Shown: positions 33,237-42,147 of the stretch, piece after piece
Numbering within the stretch: position 1 is the stretch's first letter
How the letters are laid out: every line of letters begins with the position of its first letter
NCBI GenBank assembly: GCA_019237945.1
Contig: JAFAOG010000189.1
Coordinates: 1 to 48,188, forward strand
Length of the DNA stretch: 48,188 nt
Source: Deltaproteobacteria bacterium
GTDB taxonomy: Bacteria; Myxococcota_A; Polyangia; Haliangiales; Haliangiaceae
Direction of reading: 5' to 3'
The notes under the pieces: generated by a model
Seen by the model: only the letters and a program-made list of their open reading frames with translations
Database searches by the model: none
What the model was told of the DNA's origin: nothing
Position numbers and translations under genes: made by a program

Positions 33237-34487
33237 ATGCGAGCGATTGGACTTCTGGTGGTGCTGGCCGCGTGTGGTGCGAGCGACGATCCGTGCAAGG
33301 GCGTGACGGGCACGTGCAAGGGACTCTCGGAGGGCGCGAGCGCCAGTGACGTCGAAAAGGCGCTCATCGAGATCGCGCCCGGCGGCACGGTGGCGTTCGG
33401 CGCCGGCACGTTCGACTTCAAGGTCGGGCTGTCGCTGTCGGTCGACAACGTGACGATCCAGGGCGCGGGCATGGACAAGACGATCTTGTCGTTCGCGCAC
33501 CAGACCGACGGCGCGCAGGGCCTGCTCGTCACCGCCAACGGCTTCACGATGCACGACATCGCGGTCGAGAACACGAAGGGCGACGCGGTGAAGATCCTCG
33601 GCGGCGATCGGATCACGCTGCAGCGCACGCGCGTCGAGTGGACCGCCGGCCCGAACGAGACGAACGGCTCCTACGGCCTCTACCCCGTGCAGTGCAAGCA
33701 CGTGTTGATCGAGGACTGCGTCGTCAAGGGCGCGAGCGACTCCGGCGTGTACGTCGGCCAGAGCGATCAGATCATCGTGCAGCACAACGACGTCGAGCTG
33801 AACGTCGCCGGCATCGAGATCGAGAACTCGACGCACGCGGACGTCCACGACAACGTCGCGACGAAGAACACGGGCGGCATCCTCGTGTTCAACCTGCCCG
33901 GCCTCGAGGTCCATAACGGCGCCGGCACGCGCGTCTACAACAACCAGAGCTACGACAACAACACGAACAACTTCGCGCCGGCCGGCAACATCGTCGGGCT
34001 CGTACCGACCGGCACCGGCATCGCGATCCTCGCCGCGCACCAGATCGAGATCTTCGGCAACCAGGTCCACGACCACAAGACGGTCAACGTCGGCGTGATC
34101 AGCTACGTGCCGACCGGCATCGCGGTCACCGATCCGAACTACGACGAGTATCCGACCGCGATCTCGATCCACGACAACACGCTCACCGGCACGAGCGACA
34201 TGCCGACCGGCCAGCTCGGCGGCCTCTTGATCAGCGCGCTCGGCGAGCTCTACCCGCAGGGCCCGTTCATCGTGCCCGACATCGCGTGGGACGGCGTCAA
34301 GGATCCGGCGCGCGTGCAGCAGGCGACCGGCGACTATCTCGCCGACGACAAGATCTGCATCCAGCACAACGGCGACGCCGACTTCATCGACCTCGCGTGG
34401 CCGCTCGCCGACGCGACGAAGCCGACGACCGATATGACGCCGCACGATTGCGCGCACACACCGCTGCCCGAGGTCGCGACGTGGTGA
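33237..34487 (+). CDS. Parallel beta-helix repeat lipoprotein (TIGR03805-like)
   Basis: 416 residues with lipoprotein signal MRAIGLLVVLAAC, from ATG 33237. The body is a right-handed parallel beta-helix: repeated short rungs such as NVTIQGAGMDKTILS, ITLQRTRVEWT, VLIEDCVVKGASDSGVYVGQSDQIIVQHND, VAGIEIENSTHADVHDN, NTGGILVFNLPG and ISIHDNTLTG. This is the NosD/pectate-lyase-like fold. Its stop overlaps the start of the diheme cytochrome gene, matching the known pairing of TIGR03805 beta-helix proteins with TIGR03806 (SO_2930-type) cytochromes. The biochemical role of the pair is not established. Confidence 0.86.
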   Translation: MRAIGLLVVLAACGASDDPCKGVTGTCKGLSEGASASDVEKALIEIAPGGTVAFGAGTFDFKVGLSLSVDNVTIQGAGMDKTILSFAHQTDGAQGLLVTANGFTMHDIAVENTKGDAVKILGGDRITLQRTRVEWTAGPNETNGSYGLYPVQCKHVLIEDCVVKGASDSGVYVGQSDQIIVQHNDVELNVAGIEIENSTHADVHDNVATKNTGGILVFNLPGLEVHNGAGTRVYNNQSYDNNTNNFAPAGNIVGLVPTGTGIAILAAHQIEIFGNQVHDHKTVNVGVISYVPTGIAVTDPNYDEYPTAISIHDNTLTGTSDMPTGQLGGLLISALGELYPQGPFIVPDIAWDGVKDPARVQQATGDYLADDKICIQHNGDADFIDLAWPLADATKPTTDMTPHDCAHTPLPEVATW

Positions 34488-35551
34488 AGCTCGCGCTCGT
34501 CGCGCTTGTCGTGGCGGCGTGCGGCGACAACGCGGAGCCGTGCGGCCCCGACAACTTCTGCGCGCGGCTCTCGGGCTGGCACCTGTTCGACAACATCGCG
34601 GATCAGACGCCCGCGCCCGGCGTCGTGCCGTACGACGTCAACACAGCGCTGTTCTCCGACTACGCGACGAAGAATCGCTTCCTCGTGCTCCCGCAGGGCG
34701 CCCCCGCGACATGGAGCGACCACGACGCCCTCGACTTGCCGGTCGGCACACTGCTCGTCAAGACGTTCTCGTACCTGCACGACCGCCGCGATCCGACGCT
34801 CGGCCGCACGCTGCTCGAGACGCGCGTGCTGGTGCACGGCGATGCGGGCTGGCACGGCGCCGCGTACGTCTACAATGACGATGGCCACGACGCGACGCTG
34901 CAGATCGCGGGCGCGATCCTCGACGAGAGCTGGATCCACGACGACGGCAGCCAGCGCACCGACGAGTACGTCGTGCCGAACGAGAACCAGTGCAAGAACT
35001 GCCACGCCGAGCACGACAACACGCTGACGCCGCTCGGCCCCAAGGTCCGCCACCTCAACAAGGCGGGCCAGCTCGAGGCGATGATCGCGGACGGCTCGCT
35101 CGTCGGCGCGCCCGACCCCGCGATGTGGATGCGCGCGCCCGATGCGTTCGATCCGAGCAGCGGCACGCTCGATCAGCGCGCGCGCGCATGGCTCGACATC
35201 AACTGCGGCCACTGCCACAACCCGACGGGCGCCGCGCGCACGAGCGGCCTGTTCCTCGACGTGCTCGAGACCGATCCGGCGGTGTTCGGCGTGTGCAAGC
35301 CGCCGGTCGCGACCGGCCGCGGCTCCGGCGGTTTCCAGTTCGACATCGTGCCGGGCAAGCCCGACGAGTCGATCATGGTCTACCGGATCTCGTCGACCGA
35401 GCCCGAGATCAAGATGCCCGAGCTCGGCCGCAACCTCGTCCATGCCGAGGGCGTCGCGCTGATCCGCGACTGGATCTCGGCGATGCCGGGAGGTTGCACT
35501 GGCTTCACCGGTCGGCATGGCCAGCCCACTGGCCACGCACCGCGCTCGTAG
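34484..35551 (+). CDS. Diheme c-type cytochrome lipoprotein (SO_2930/TIGR03806-like)
   Basis: 355 residues from GTG 34484, whose bases overlap the stop of the beta-helix gene (GTGA). The signal VKLALVALVVAAC is a lipobox followed by GDN. Two heme c motifs are seen: CKNCH (Cys170) and CGHCH (Cys241). Family features include LFSDYATKNRFLVLP (residues about 56-70), LVKTFSYLHD, KMPELGRNLVHAEGVALIRDWI with a Met candidate for axial ligation, and late Cys residues. An outer-membrane or periplasmic electron-transfer protein, presumably acting with the beta-helix partner; electron donor and acceptor unknown. Confidence 0.9.
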   Translation: MKLALVALVVAACGDNAEPCGPDNFCARLSGWHLFDNIADQTPAPGVVPYDVNTALFSDYATKNRFLVLPQGAPATWSDHDALDLPVGTLLVKTFSYLHDRRDPTLGRTLLETRVLVHGDAGWHGAAYVYNDDGHDATLQIAGAILDESWIHDDGSQRTDEYVVPNENQCKNCHAEHDNTLTPLGPKVRHLNKAGQLEAMIADGSLVGAPDPAMWMRAPDAFDPSSGTLDQRARAWLDINCGHCHNPTGAARTSGLFLDVLETDPAVFGVCKPPVATGRGSGGFQFDIVPGKPDESIMVYRISSTEPEIKMPELGRNLVHAEGVALIRDWISAMPGGCTGFTGRHGQPTGHAPRS

Positions 35552-35605
35552 CTGCGCGAGATCACGGTGGGGCGTTGTGGCGCGCGTGCTGCAGTGCGGC
35601 GCGCC

Positions 35606-36385
35606 ATGCAGCGAGCGCTCGTGTTGTTCGTCCTTGGCGCGTGTGCAGCAGATCCGTCGGGCTCGTCGAGCGGCGGAGGCAAAGCCGATGGCAGCGAGCC
35701 GACGATCACGTTTCACAGCGATTACACCGAGCGCGTGACCGGCACCCTGCTCGCCGGATCGCCGGTGCGCATCCGCTACGATCTCGATCGCGTCACCGAT
35801 TGCCGCAGCGATGCCTGGGGCGTCTCCGGCTACGCGCAATTCGATGGCGGCGTTCCGGTCGCGTTCGGCGTGTCGCGCCTTGCGAACGGCGATGTCGTTC
35901 CCGTCGACGCCGAGCTCGAGCTGCCGGCAAGCGCCTCGCACGTCGCGATCTGGTTCGAGGTCAACGACAAGTACGGCTGCCACGCGTACGACTCGAACGA
36001 AGGCGCGAACTACCAGTTCGACATCGATCGCCACGGCCTCGGCGCCGTGCTCGCGTGGGACGCCGGCGGCTTCAGCCAGTCAGGCGCGGTTCACGCCGGC
36101 GACAAGGTCGTCGTTCACTACGATCCCGCGCGCCTCGCGACCTGCGAAGGCTCGACAGGCGGCCACGCGGCGTGGGGCGTCAGCGGGCACTATCAGGTCG
36201 ACGGCGGAAGCGTGCACGACCTCGTCGTGTCGCGCGCCGAAACCGAAACGCTCGTCGCCGCGGACCCGACGCTGACCGTGCCGCGCGGGCACGACCTCGC
36301 ATTCTGGTTCGAGGCGACGAACGTGTGGGGTTGCCACGCGTTCGACTCGGCGTACGGCAGCAACTACCACGTCACGATCGAGTGA
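35606..36385 (+). CDS. Duplicated-domain lipoprotein (DUF6209-like)
   Basis: 259 residues from ATG 35606 (MQRALVLFVLGAC lipobox). Two homologous domains of about 110 residues are visible, each ending in an almost identical segment: first AIWFEVNDKYGCHAYDSNEG, second AFWFEATNVWGCHAFDSAYG, and each containing WGVSGYAQFDGG / WGVSGHYQVDGG and an upstream conserved Cys (TDCRSD, ATCEGS). The pair of cysteines per domain probably forms a disulfide. Sandwich-like beta fold; similar repeats occur in DUF6209 family proteins of myxobacteria. Function unknown. Ends immediately before the convergent gene's stop. Confidence 0.68.
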   Translation: MQRALVLFVLGACAADPSGSSSGGGKADGSEPTITFHSDYTERVTGTLLAGSPVRIRYDLDRVTDCRSDAWGVSGYAQFDGGVPVAFGVSRLANGDVVPVDAELELPASASHVAIWFEVNDKYGCHAYDSNEGANYQFDIDRHGLGAVLAWDAGGFSQSGAVHAGDKVVVHYDPARLATCEGSTGGHAAWGVSGHYQVDGGSVHDLVVSRAETETLVAADPTLTVPRGHDLAFWFEATNVWGCHAFDSAYGSNYHVTIE

Positions 36386-37054
36386 CTACGGCGCGGTCGT
36401 CGTGCTGCCGTTGACGTTGCCGTTGAGCGCACCGCCGCGCTGATCGAGCGTGCCGGTGTTGCGGTCGCGTCGCGTATCGGTGTTCGTGTTCGTGTCGGTC
36501 GTTCCGCTGGTCCCCGACGGCGAGATCGGCCCGGTCGTCGTGTTCGTGCCGGGCGCGCTGTTCGTGCCGTTCGCGCCGTTCGTGTTCGTGCCGTTGTAGG
36601 CGCCCGAGTTGCCGGTGTTCGTGTCGGTGCCGACCGGGCTGCCGGTGTTGCCCGTCGAGCCAGTGCCAGTTGTCGTGCCGGTCGTGCCGGTCGTGCCCGT
36701 CGTGCCCGTCGTGCCGGGCGTGCCCGTCGGGTTCGCGTTCTGGTTGGTCGCGCCGGTGGCCGTGCCCGTCGTCGTGCCGGTAGCCGTGCCGGTCGTGCCC
36801 GTCGTGCCTTGCGCGCCTGCCGCGGTCGCGCCCGCACCGGCGCCCGCCTGCAGCGGCTGCGTCTGATCGGTGCTCGGCGTGTTCCACGGATCATGCGCCG
36901 TGTTCGTCGTCGGCGTCGTCGTGGTCGTGGTCGTGGTCTCGACCGGCTTGTTCGACAGCGTGCCGGTGCGATCGGCGTCGCCGTTGGCATTGCGGCAACC
37001 GAACGCCGCGCACGTGAAAAGCGATGCGAAGAGAACTGAACGAATGATTGTCAT
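36386..37054 (-). CDS. Low-complexity Thr/Gly/Asn-rich lipoprotein
   Basis: 222 residues from ATG 37054 (SD AGGAGAGG upstream), signal MTIIRSVLFASLFTCAAFGC. Almost the entire mature protein is Thr, Gly, Asn, Ala and Ser: a TTTTTTTT run near residue 45 and GTTGTTGTT blocks around residues 85-140, then TNTNTDTRRD. It should be intrinsically disordered, a surface spacer or O-glycosylated stalk. No enzymatic motif. The 9-base unit GGCACGACG underlies the GTT repeats. Translation start is next to a hairpin (37055-37080). Last gene of a minus-strand operon. Confidence 0.7.
   Translation of the reverse strand: MTIIRSVLFASLFTCAAFGCRNANGDADRTGTLSNKPVETTTTTTTTPTTNTAHDPWNTPSTDQTQPLQAGAGAGATAAGAQGTTGTTGTATGTTTGTATGATNQNANPTGTPGTTGTTGTTGTTGTTTGTGSTGNTGSPVGTDTNTGNSGAYNGTNTNGANGTNSAPGTNTTTGPISPSGTSGTTDTNTNTDTRRDRNTGTLDQRGGALNGNVNGSTTTAP
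36664..36720 (-). repeat. Tandem 9-base repeat (GTT codons)
   Basis: The + strand shows about six near-identical copies of GTCGTGCCG, two with a third-base change, encoding Gly-Thr-Thr on the minus strand within the low-complexity lipoprotein gene. Boundaries are approximate. Such tracts expand and contract by slippage and are a likely source of length variation. Confidence 0.75.
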
Positions 37055-37080
37055 GACACCTCTCCTATGCGAGGGGTGTC
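37055..37080 (-). promoter_or_regulatory. Hairpin containing the ribosome-binding site of the low-complexity lipoprotein gene
   Basis: On the minus-strand RNA, GACACCCCUC pairs with GAGAGGUGUC (nine pairs, one C-A mismatch) across a six-base loop GCAUAG. The right arm includes the Shine-Dalgarno purines and ends at the AUG, so the start region is sequestered when folded. See finding. Confidence 0.5.
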
Positions 37081-37105
37081 TTTCAACAAGCGCGCCGATC
37101 GGCAT

Positions 37106-38380
37106 TCACCGCACGTCGCGGTTCGAGTTTCCCTCGGCGAACGCGAGCTGCGAGAACTGCTCGGCCCAGCGGCCGTGGTAGCGCAGCACGTAGAGTCCGT
37201 TGCGCACGTCGACGACATAGATGAGGCCGCTGTCGACGACGGGGTAGCTCCACATCTCGACGTGGTTGCCCGAGAGCCCCGGATCTTCTTTCGCGACGCT
37301 CGCGATCGGATCGGGGCGAAGCTCCGCGAGCTGGGCGGGCGCCGTCGGATCGCTGACGTCGATCGCCTGGAGGCCGCCCGCGTACCACGTGACGAGCGCC
37401 AGATCGTGCGTGACCGTCGCGTTGTGCGCGGTGAACGCGGTCAGTGCGGGATAGCTCGCGCAGCGCGCCGGGTCCTGCTCCGGCAGTGCGAATTCTCCGA
37501 CGACGACCGGCGCCATCGGATCGCGGATGTCGACCGTGCGCAGATGCCCCCATGGGCAGCCTGCCCCGTACGGCATCGGATAGATCTCCTCGGTGACGAC
37601 GAGCAGATCGCGCCCTGGCGCCTTCACCGCGCTGTGCGGCCCCATTCCGGGCGGCGCCCAGTCGAGGCCCTGCGTCGTGATCATGTGCGGCATCGCCGGA
37701 TCGCTGACGTCGGCGAGCCACAGCCCCGCCGTCTGGTGCGAGAGATATGCGGTCTTGCCGTCAGGGCTGATGCTGACCGAGTGCAGGATGCCGTTGCCGC
37801 TCGCGCCGAGCCCCGGATCCCAGCTGCCGACCTGAGCAGCCGTCTCGAGGTTGACGACCTCGAGCTGCGAGCCCGCGCCCGGCACGCTGACGAACGCGAG
37901 GTGATTCCACACGTAGAACTCGTGCGGATCGCGCGCCGACCGAAACGACGTCGTGAAGCTGTACGTCGCCGCGAGCACCGGCGCGCGCGGATTGCTGATG
38001 TCGAACAGCTTGAGGTTCTCGCGCTCGGCCTGCCCGCTCTGACACCCGTGGAGATCCGGCGAGCACGCGAGGTTCATCACGACCAGCAGGTGAAGATCGG
38101 GAACGACGCGCAGCTCGCGCGACGACATGCCGGTGAGGCCCTCGTCGGGCGCGCCGATCTCGCCGACGACGGTCGGGTTCGCGGGATCGTGGATGTCGAC
38201 GATCGCGATGCCCTTGCCGTCGATGCGCGATCCGACGTACGCGGTGTCGCCGGCGATCGCGAGCGCCGAATTCATGCCGCGCGCGCCGAGATCACTGTGC
38301 CCGACGATCTCGAACGAGCCGCTCGGCGCGAGGTTGTCACCGCACGCGCCGACGAGAAGCGGCAGCAGCCACGGCCTCAT
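37106..38380 (-). CDS. LVIVD-repeat (beta-propeller) lipoprotein
   Basis: 424 residues from ATG 38380, signal MRPWLLPLLVGAC then GDN. At least five LVIVD-type blades are visible, each with a V-D-I/V-x-D-P-x-x-P core: IVDIHDPANPTVVG, LFDISNPRAPVLAA, LADVSDPAMPHMIT, TVDIRDPMAPVVVG and AIDVSDPTAPAQLA. LVIVD repeats form a beta-propeller on surface proteins; partner unknown. Cysteines at SPDLHGC and GAGCPWG may form a disulfide. Its ATG overlaps the TGA of the upstream gene (ATGA at 38377-38380), so it is translationally coupled. Confidence 0.84.
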   Translation of the reverse strand: MRPWLLPLLVGACGDNLAPSGSFEIVGHSDLGARGMNSALAIAGDTAYVGSRIDGKGIAIVDIHDPANPTVVGEIGAPDEGLTGMSSRELRVVPDLHLLVVMNLACSPDLHGCQSGQAERENLKLFDISNPRAPVLAATYSFTTSFRSARDPHEFYVWNHLAFVSVPGAGSQLEVVNLETAAQVGSWDPGLGASGNGILHSVSISPDGKTAYLSHQTAGLWLADVSDPAMPHMITTQGLDWAPPGMGPHSAVKAPGRDLLVVTEEIYPMPYGAGCPWGHLRTVDIRDPMAPVVVGEFALPEQDPARCASYPALTAFTAHNATVTHDLALVTWYAGGLQAIDVSDPTAPAQLAELRPDPIASVAKEDPGLSGNHVEMWSYPVVDSGLIYVVDVRNGLYVLRYHGRWAEQFSQLAFAEGNSNRDVR

Positions 38381-39447
38381 CGGAACGTCGTCTCCACGGG
38401 CTGGGTCGGTGGATCCTGCGTGCGGCGCAGCGCGATCTGCAGATCGCCCGCCGTCGCGAACAGCGCGCCGACGCCGCGCACCTTCTCGAGGTCCTTCGTC
38501 AGCTTCTGCGCGATCTCGCCGGAGTCCTGCGCCTCCTCGCCATACTGCTGCAGCAGCATCGCGAACCGTGCGCTGATCGCCTCCTGGATCGACGGATCGA
38601 CCTCGATCAGGTGCAGCTCGATCAGGCTGTTGAGCAAGCGGTCGGCCCACGCGCCGCAGGGCGCCTTCTGCGGCAGGCTCGTGCGCGCGGGCTCGTGCAT
38701 CGGCGTGCGGCGCGTCGCGAGCTCGGCGGCGCGATCGTAGTCGCCGAGCATGAGGAAGATGCTCGGCAGCGAGCCGTCGAGCATGACGTCGGTGCCGAGA
38801 TCGCCATGCTCGGCGAACCGAAGCAGCGCCGGTCGCGCGATGCGCCAGGACACGCAATCCGCCCACGGGATCGCGACCGGGCCGACGTCGTGGTCGGTCA
38901 GCTCGAACGTGCCGTTGCGCGTCGGATCGCCGACCGACGTGCCATAGCCGTGCTGCGACGCGACGATGTAGAGCGCGCACTCGATGCCGTTGCACACGCC
39001 GACGATCTGGTCGTCGCCCGTCGACCACAGCCGGAACAGCACCGGATCGATTCCGCCGATCGAGTACAGCGCGTCGAGCGCGACGCCGAGGTCGGTCAGC
39101 GAGCGCACGCGCAGCGCGTCCTCGTCGTACTCGCCCCACACGAGCAGCGGCTCGCCGCGCGCGACACGCGAGTTGCCCTCGAGAGCCCGCGCGTCGACCT
39201 CCTCGATCAGGCCGGCCGCGATGTCGCGCAGCTGCTGCTGGCGCAGCTCGACCTCGTACCGCTCGTGGCCCCCGTTCGCGATGTACTGGAACCGGAACAG
39301 GTCCTTCTTGTCGACGCGCCCGCCAAACCCACACTCCGCCTCGAAGGCACGCGCTCCGACGACCGAGCCTTCGTCGCCGAAGTCCAGCCGCGCGATCACG
39401 TCGCGGACCATCGCCCGGAAGTCATCCGGGATGCGGAAAGCCACCAC
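38377..39447 (-). CDS. Hypothetical cytosolic protein
   Basis: 356 residues, no signal peptide or membrane helix. Mixed alpha/beta with an aromatic/acidic middle (LLVWGEYDEDALRVRS, PVAIPWADCVSWRIARP, LLRFAEHGD) and helical C-terminal third (ARFAMLLQQYGEEAQDSGEIAQKLTKDLEKV). WGEYDEDALRVRSL and the overall order loosely recall Imm/SUKH-type regulatory proteins, but I do not recognise it. It opens the minus-strand operon with the LVIVD lipoprotein, to which it is coupled, and is divergent from the metallopeptidase gene. Confidence 0.6.
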   Translation of the reverse strand: MVAFRIPDDFRAMVRDVIARLDFGDEGSVVGARAFEAECGFGGRVDKKDLFRFQYIANGGHERYEVELRQQQLRDIAAGLIEEVDARALEGNSRVARGEPLLVWGEYDEDALRVRSLTDLGVALDALYSIGGIDPVLFRLWSTGDDQIVGVCNGIECALYIVASQHGYGTSVGDPTRNGTFELTDHDVGPVAIPWADCVSWRIARPALLRFAEHGDLGTDVMLDGSLPSIFLMLGDYDRAAELATRRTPMHEPARTSLPQKAPCGAWADRLLNSLIELHLIEVDPSIQEAISARFAMLLQQYGEEAQDSGEIAQKLTKDLEKVRGVGALFATAGDLQIALRRTQDPPTQPVETTFR

Positions 39448-39499
39448 GGGCCTCTAGAGTAATCGAACCTCGCAGTTTGCGTGTCATGCTCGGAGGGAA

Positions 39500-40225
39500 A
39501 TGCTCGTGTGGGTCTTCCTCATCGCGCTCGCGGATCTCGACGTCAAGGTCGAGCCCGGCGCCGACGAGATGATGGACGGCGGGTTCCGCGGGCAGATCCA
39601 TCTCGTCCCGCAGCTGCCGACGGGAAAGTACAAGCAGCACCTGACGTGGGCGACCCAGGCGTTCGCCGACATCGACGCGTTCTTCACCGGGCTCGACCTG
39701 CCCGATCCGGCGCCGTATCGCTGGCGATCGATCACGCTCCAGTTCGTGCGCTCCGTCGGCAAGCACACGCCGAGCGCGTATGCGAGCAAGTGGACGATCA
39801 CCTACAACGTCGAAGGCTCGCTGATGACGAGCGCGGCCGGCGTGCGCGAAACACTGTTCCACGAGCTGTTCCACCTCAACGACGAGGAGCACGGCGACTG
39901 GTCGGGCAAGACCCTCGCCGCGGACTACGACGCGATCGTCAAGAAGTGCGGAACGAAGCCGAGCTGCCTCGCGCCGTACGCGCCGAACGACACGAAGGTC
40001 CGCGCGACCGGCACGTACTACGCGTTCCAGCCGAACAACGGATCGAGCGTCCACGAGTACGCCGCCGAGCTCGCGGTCCGGTACTGGAAGGAGCAGACGG
40101 AGATCGCGAAATCCGGGAAGCTTTCGCACAAAGCTTTCAAGTGCGGACCGGCGGAAAATGCGCGCGCCTGGCAGGCTCTCGTAGGAGAATTTTTCGCCGG
40201 GCGCGACGGCGTTCCGGCCTGCTGA
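39500..40225 (+). CDS. Exported HExxH zinc metallopeptidase
   Basis: 241 residues with GGAGGG upstream of the ATG. The N-terminus MLVWVFLIALADLDV is a short uncleaved or weak signal. The zinc motif is HELFH (His121, Glu122, His125) followed by LNDEEHGDW, where a downstream His/Glu would be the third ligand, and HEYAAELAVRYW near the C-terminus offers another Glu/His. The cysteines at KKCGTKPSC, FKCGP and PAC suggest disulfides and an extracytoplasmic location. Protease of unknown family; substrate unknown. It is divergent from the preceding operon and followed by a terminator. Confidence 0.75.
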   Translation: MLVWVFLIALADLDVKVEPGADEMMDGGFRGQIHLVPQLPTGKYKQHLTWATQAFADIDAFFTGLDLPDPAPYRWRSITLQFVRSVGKHTPSAYASKWTITYNVEGSLMTSAAGVRETLFHELFHLNDEEHGDWSGKTLAADYDAIVKKCGTKPSCLAPYAPNDTKVRATGTYYAFQPNNGSSVHEYAAELAVRYWKEQTEIAKSGKLSHKAFKCGPAENARAWQALVGEFFAGRDGVPAC

Positions 40226-40256
40226 ACCGTTCAGCGTGCGCGCCGACGCGCGCTCC

Positions 40257-40284
40257 CGCCCACCGTGCGTGGGCGCCCGTTTTT
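40257..40284 (+). terminator. Rho-independent-like terminator
   Basis: CGCCCAC (40257-40263), loop CGTGC, GTGGGCG (40269-40275), then CCCG and five T (40280-40284). A 7-bp GC-rich stem 32 bases past the metallopeptidase stop. The T-tract sits four bases after the stem, which weakens it slightly. Confidence 0.6.
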
Positions 40285-40428
40285 GCGGTGCAAGTCCGCG
40301 GGCGCTAAGGCGTGCTCACGGGCACATCACATGCAACCCGCGCGCGTGATGCAGTCGGATCAGGGTGTCCTGAGCAGGGGCTCGTTTGAGCCTCCCGTTT
40401 CCGGAGTGATCGATCCACGGTGTGCGCC

Positions 40429-42143
40429 ATGACCGACCTGGTGGCGCAGCCGGGCTACGAGGAGCATCTGCCGAGCACGATGCTCGACGACTCCGACGAG
40501 CCGGAGGAGGGTCGCTCGTTGATGACGTACGGCCGGGACATCCTGGTCGTCGACGACAACGACACGAACCTGATCGCGGTCGAGGCGGCCCTCGCGCCTC
40601 TCGGCCGCAAGATGGTGCTCGCGCGTTCCGGCGTCGAGGCGCTCGCGCGGCTCCTCGAGCAGGACTTCGCGCTGATCATCCTCGACGTCGCGATGCCCGG
40701 CATGGACGGCTTCGAGACCGCCAAGCTCGTTCGTTCGCGCGCGCGCAACCGGGCGACGCCAATCATCTTCATCACCGGCCTGTCCTGGCAGGACGAAGAG
40801 ATCCTCAAGGGCTACGAGCTCGGCGCGTTCGATTTCATGATGAAGCCGGTCCGCCCCGAGGTGCTGCGCGCGAAGGCGAGCGTGTTCATCGAGCTGCAGG
40901 ACCGCACGCTCGAGCTGCAGCTCAAGGCCGACGAGCTGCGCACCGCGCAGAACCGCGCCCACGAGCGCGAGCTGACGATGCAGCGCAAGCGCTTCGAGGC
41001 CGAGGTGATGGAGCGCCAGATGGAGCAGATGGCCGAGGCCGATCGCCGCAAGGACGAGTTCCTCGCGATCCTCGCGCACGAGCTTCGCAACCCGCTGCAG
41101 CCGCTGCAGACCGCGGTCGAGGTGATGGAGCACGAGCCCGAGAAGCCGGTGCCCGGGCGCGTCCGCGGCATCATCAAGCGCCAGGTCACGTTCATCGGCC
41201 GCCTCGTCGACGACCTGCTCGACGTCGCGCGCTTCCAGACCGGCAAGCTCGAGCTGCGCCGCGAGCCGCTGTCGCTCGACAAGATCGTCGAGGAAGCGGT
41301 CGGCGATATGCGCGTGCAGGCGGAGTCGCGCAAGCACGCGCTCTCGCTCGAGCACACCAAGCCGTCGCCGCGCATTCACGGCGACCCCGTGCGCCTCGTC
41401 CAGGTGATCTGCAATCTGCTGTCGAACGCGATCAAGTACACGCCGCCCGGCGGGCGCATCTCGGTGCGCTACGGCCAGGACGGCGAGAACGCGTTCGTGC
41501 GCGTCAGCGATACGGGCAAGGGAATCCCCGCGGACCTCGTGCCGCGCGTGTTCGACATGTTCGTCCAGGAACGCGTCACGCCCGATGGCGCCGGCGGCCT
41601 CGGCCTCGGCCTGGGTCTCGTCAAGCGTCTGATCGAGCTGCACGGCGGCACGGTGAAGGCGTCGAGCGACGGCGTCGGCAAGGGCTCCGTGTTCGAGGTG
41701 CGCATTCCCGCCTACGACGAGCACGCGACGATTCCGGTGCAGAAGGACGTCGTCGACGATCCGACGCTGCGCCCGCTCAAGGCGGTCGTATGCGACGACG
41801 CCGCGGACCTGCGCGAGCTCGTCGCCGAGCTGCTGCGCATGAAGGGCCACGAGGTCTACGTCTGCGAGGATGGCGCGGCCGCGCTGCGCGTCATCGCCGA
41901 CGAGAAGCCCGACGTCGCGTTGATCGATATCGGGCTGCCCGAGATGGACGGCTACGAGGTCGCGCGGCGGGTCCGTCGGGCACCGACGAATACCGATAAA
42001 CGAGTTCGCCTGATCGCCATGACCGGTTACGGCCAGGCGGTCGATCGCCAGAATGCCATGCAAGCGGGCTTCGACGCCCACATCGTCAAACCCGCAAGCG
42101 CCGAGAAGATCATGCGCGCGCTGTACGGAACCCCCGAGGAGTC

Positions 42144-42147
<4 letters not shown>
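40429..42147 (+). CDS. Hybrid histidine kinase: receiver - kinase - receiver
   Basis: 572 residues from ATG 40429. Domains in order: REC (about 38-155, phospho-acceptor Asp86 in [12 protein letters not shown]), coiled coil, HisKA with phospho-His217 in [11 protein letters not shown], HATPase with [19 protein letters not shown] and [14 protein letters not shown], then a second REC (about 450-565, Asp500 in [10 protein letters not shown]). It lacks a sensor domain and transmembrane helices, so it is cytosolic and probably receives input from a partner through the N-terminal REC. Its TGA overlaps the ATG of the poly-HAMP kinase, so the two are translated together. Confidence 0.95.

Noticed and set aside
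36660-36730. CRISPR-like short repeats
   Set aside because: They are a 9-base in-frame coding repeat without unique spacers.
40371-40394. Hairpin GGGGCTC-GTTT-GAGCCTCC as a second terminator
   Set aside because: No T-tract follows and it lies 35 bases before the kinase start; it could equally be leader sequence.
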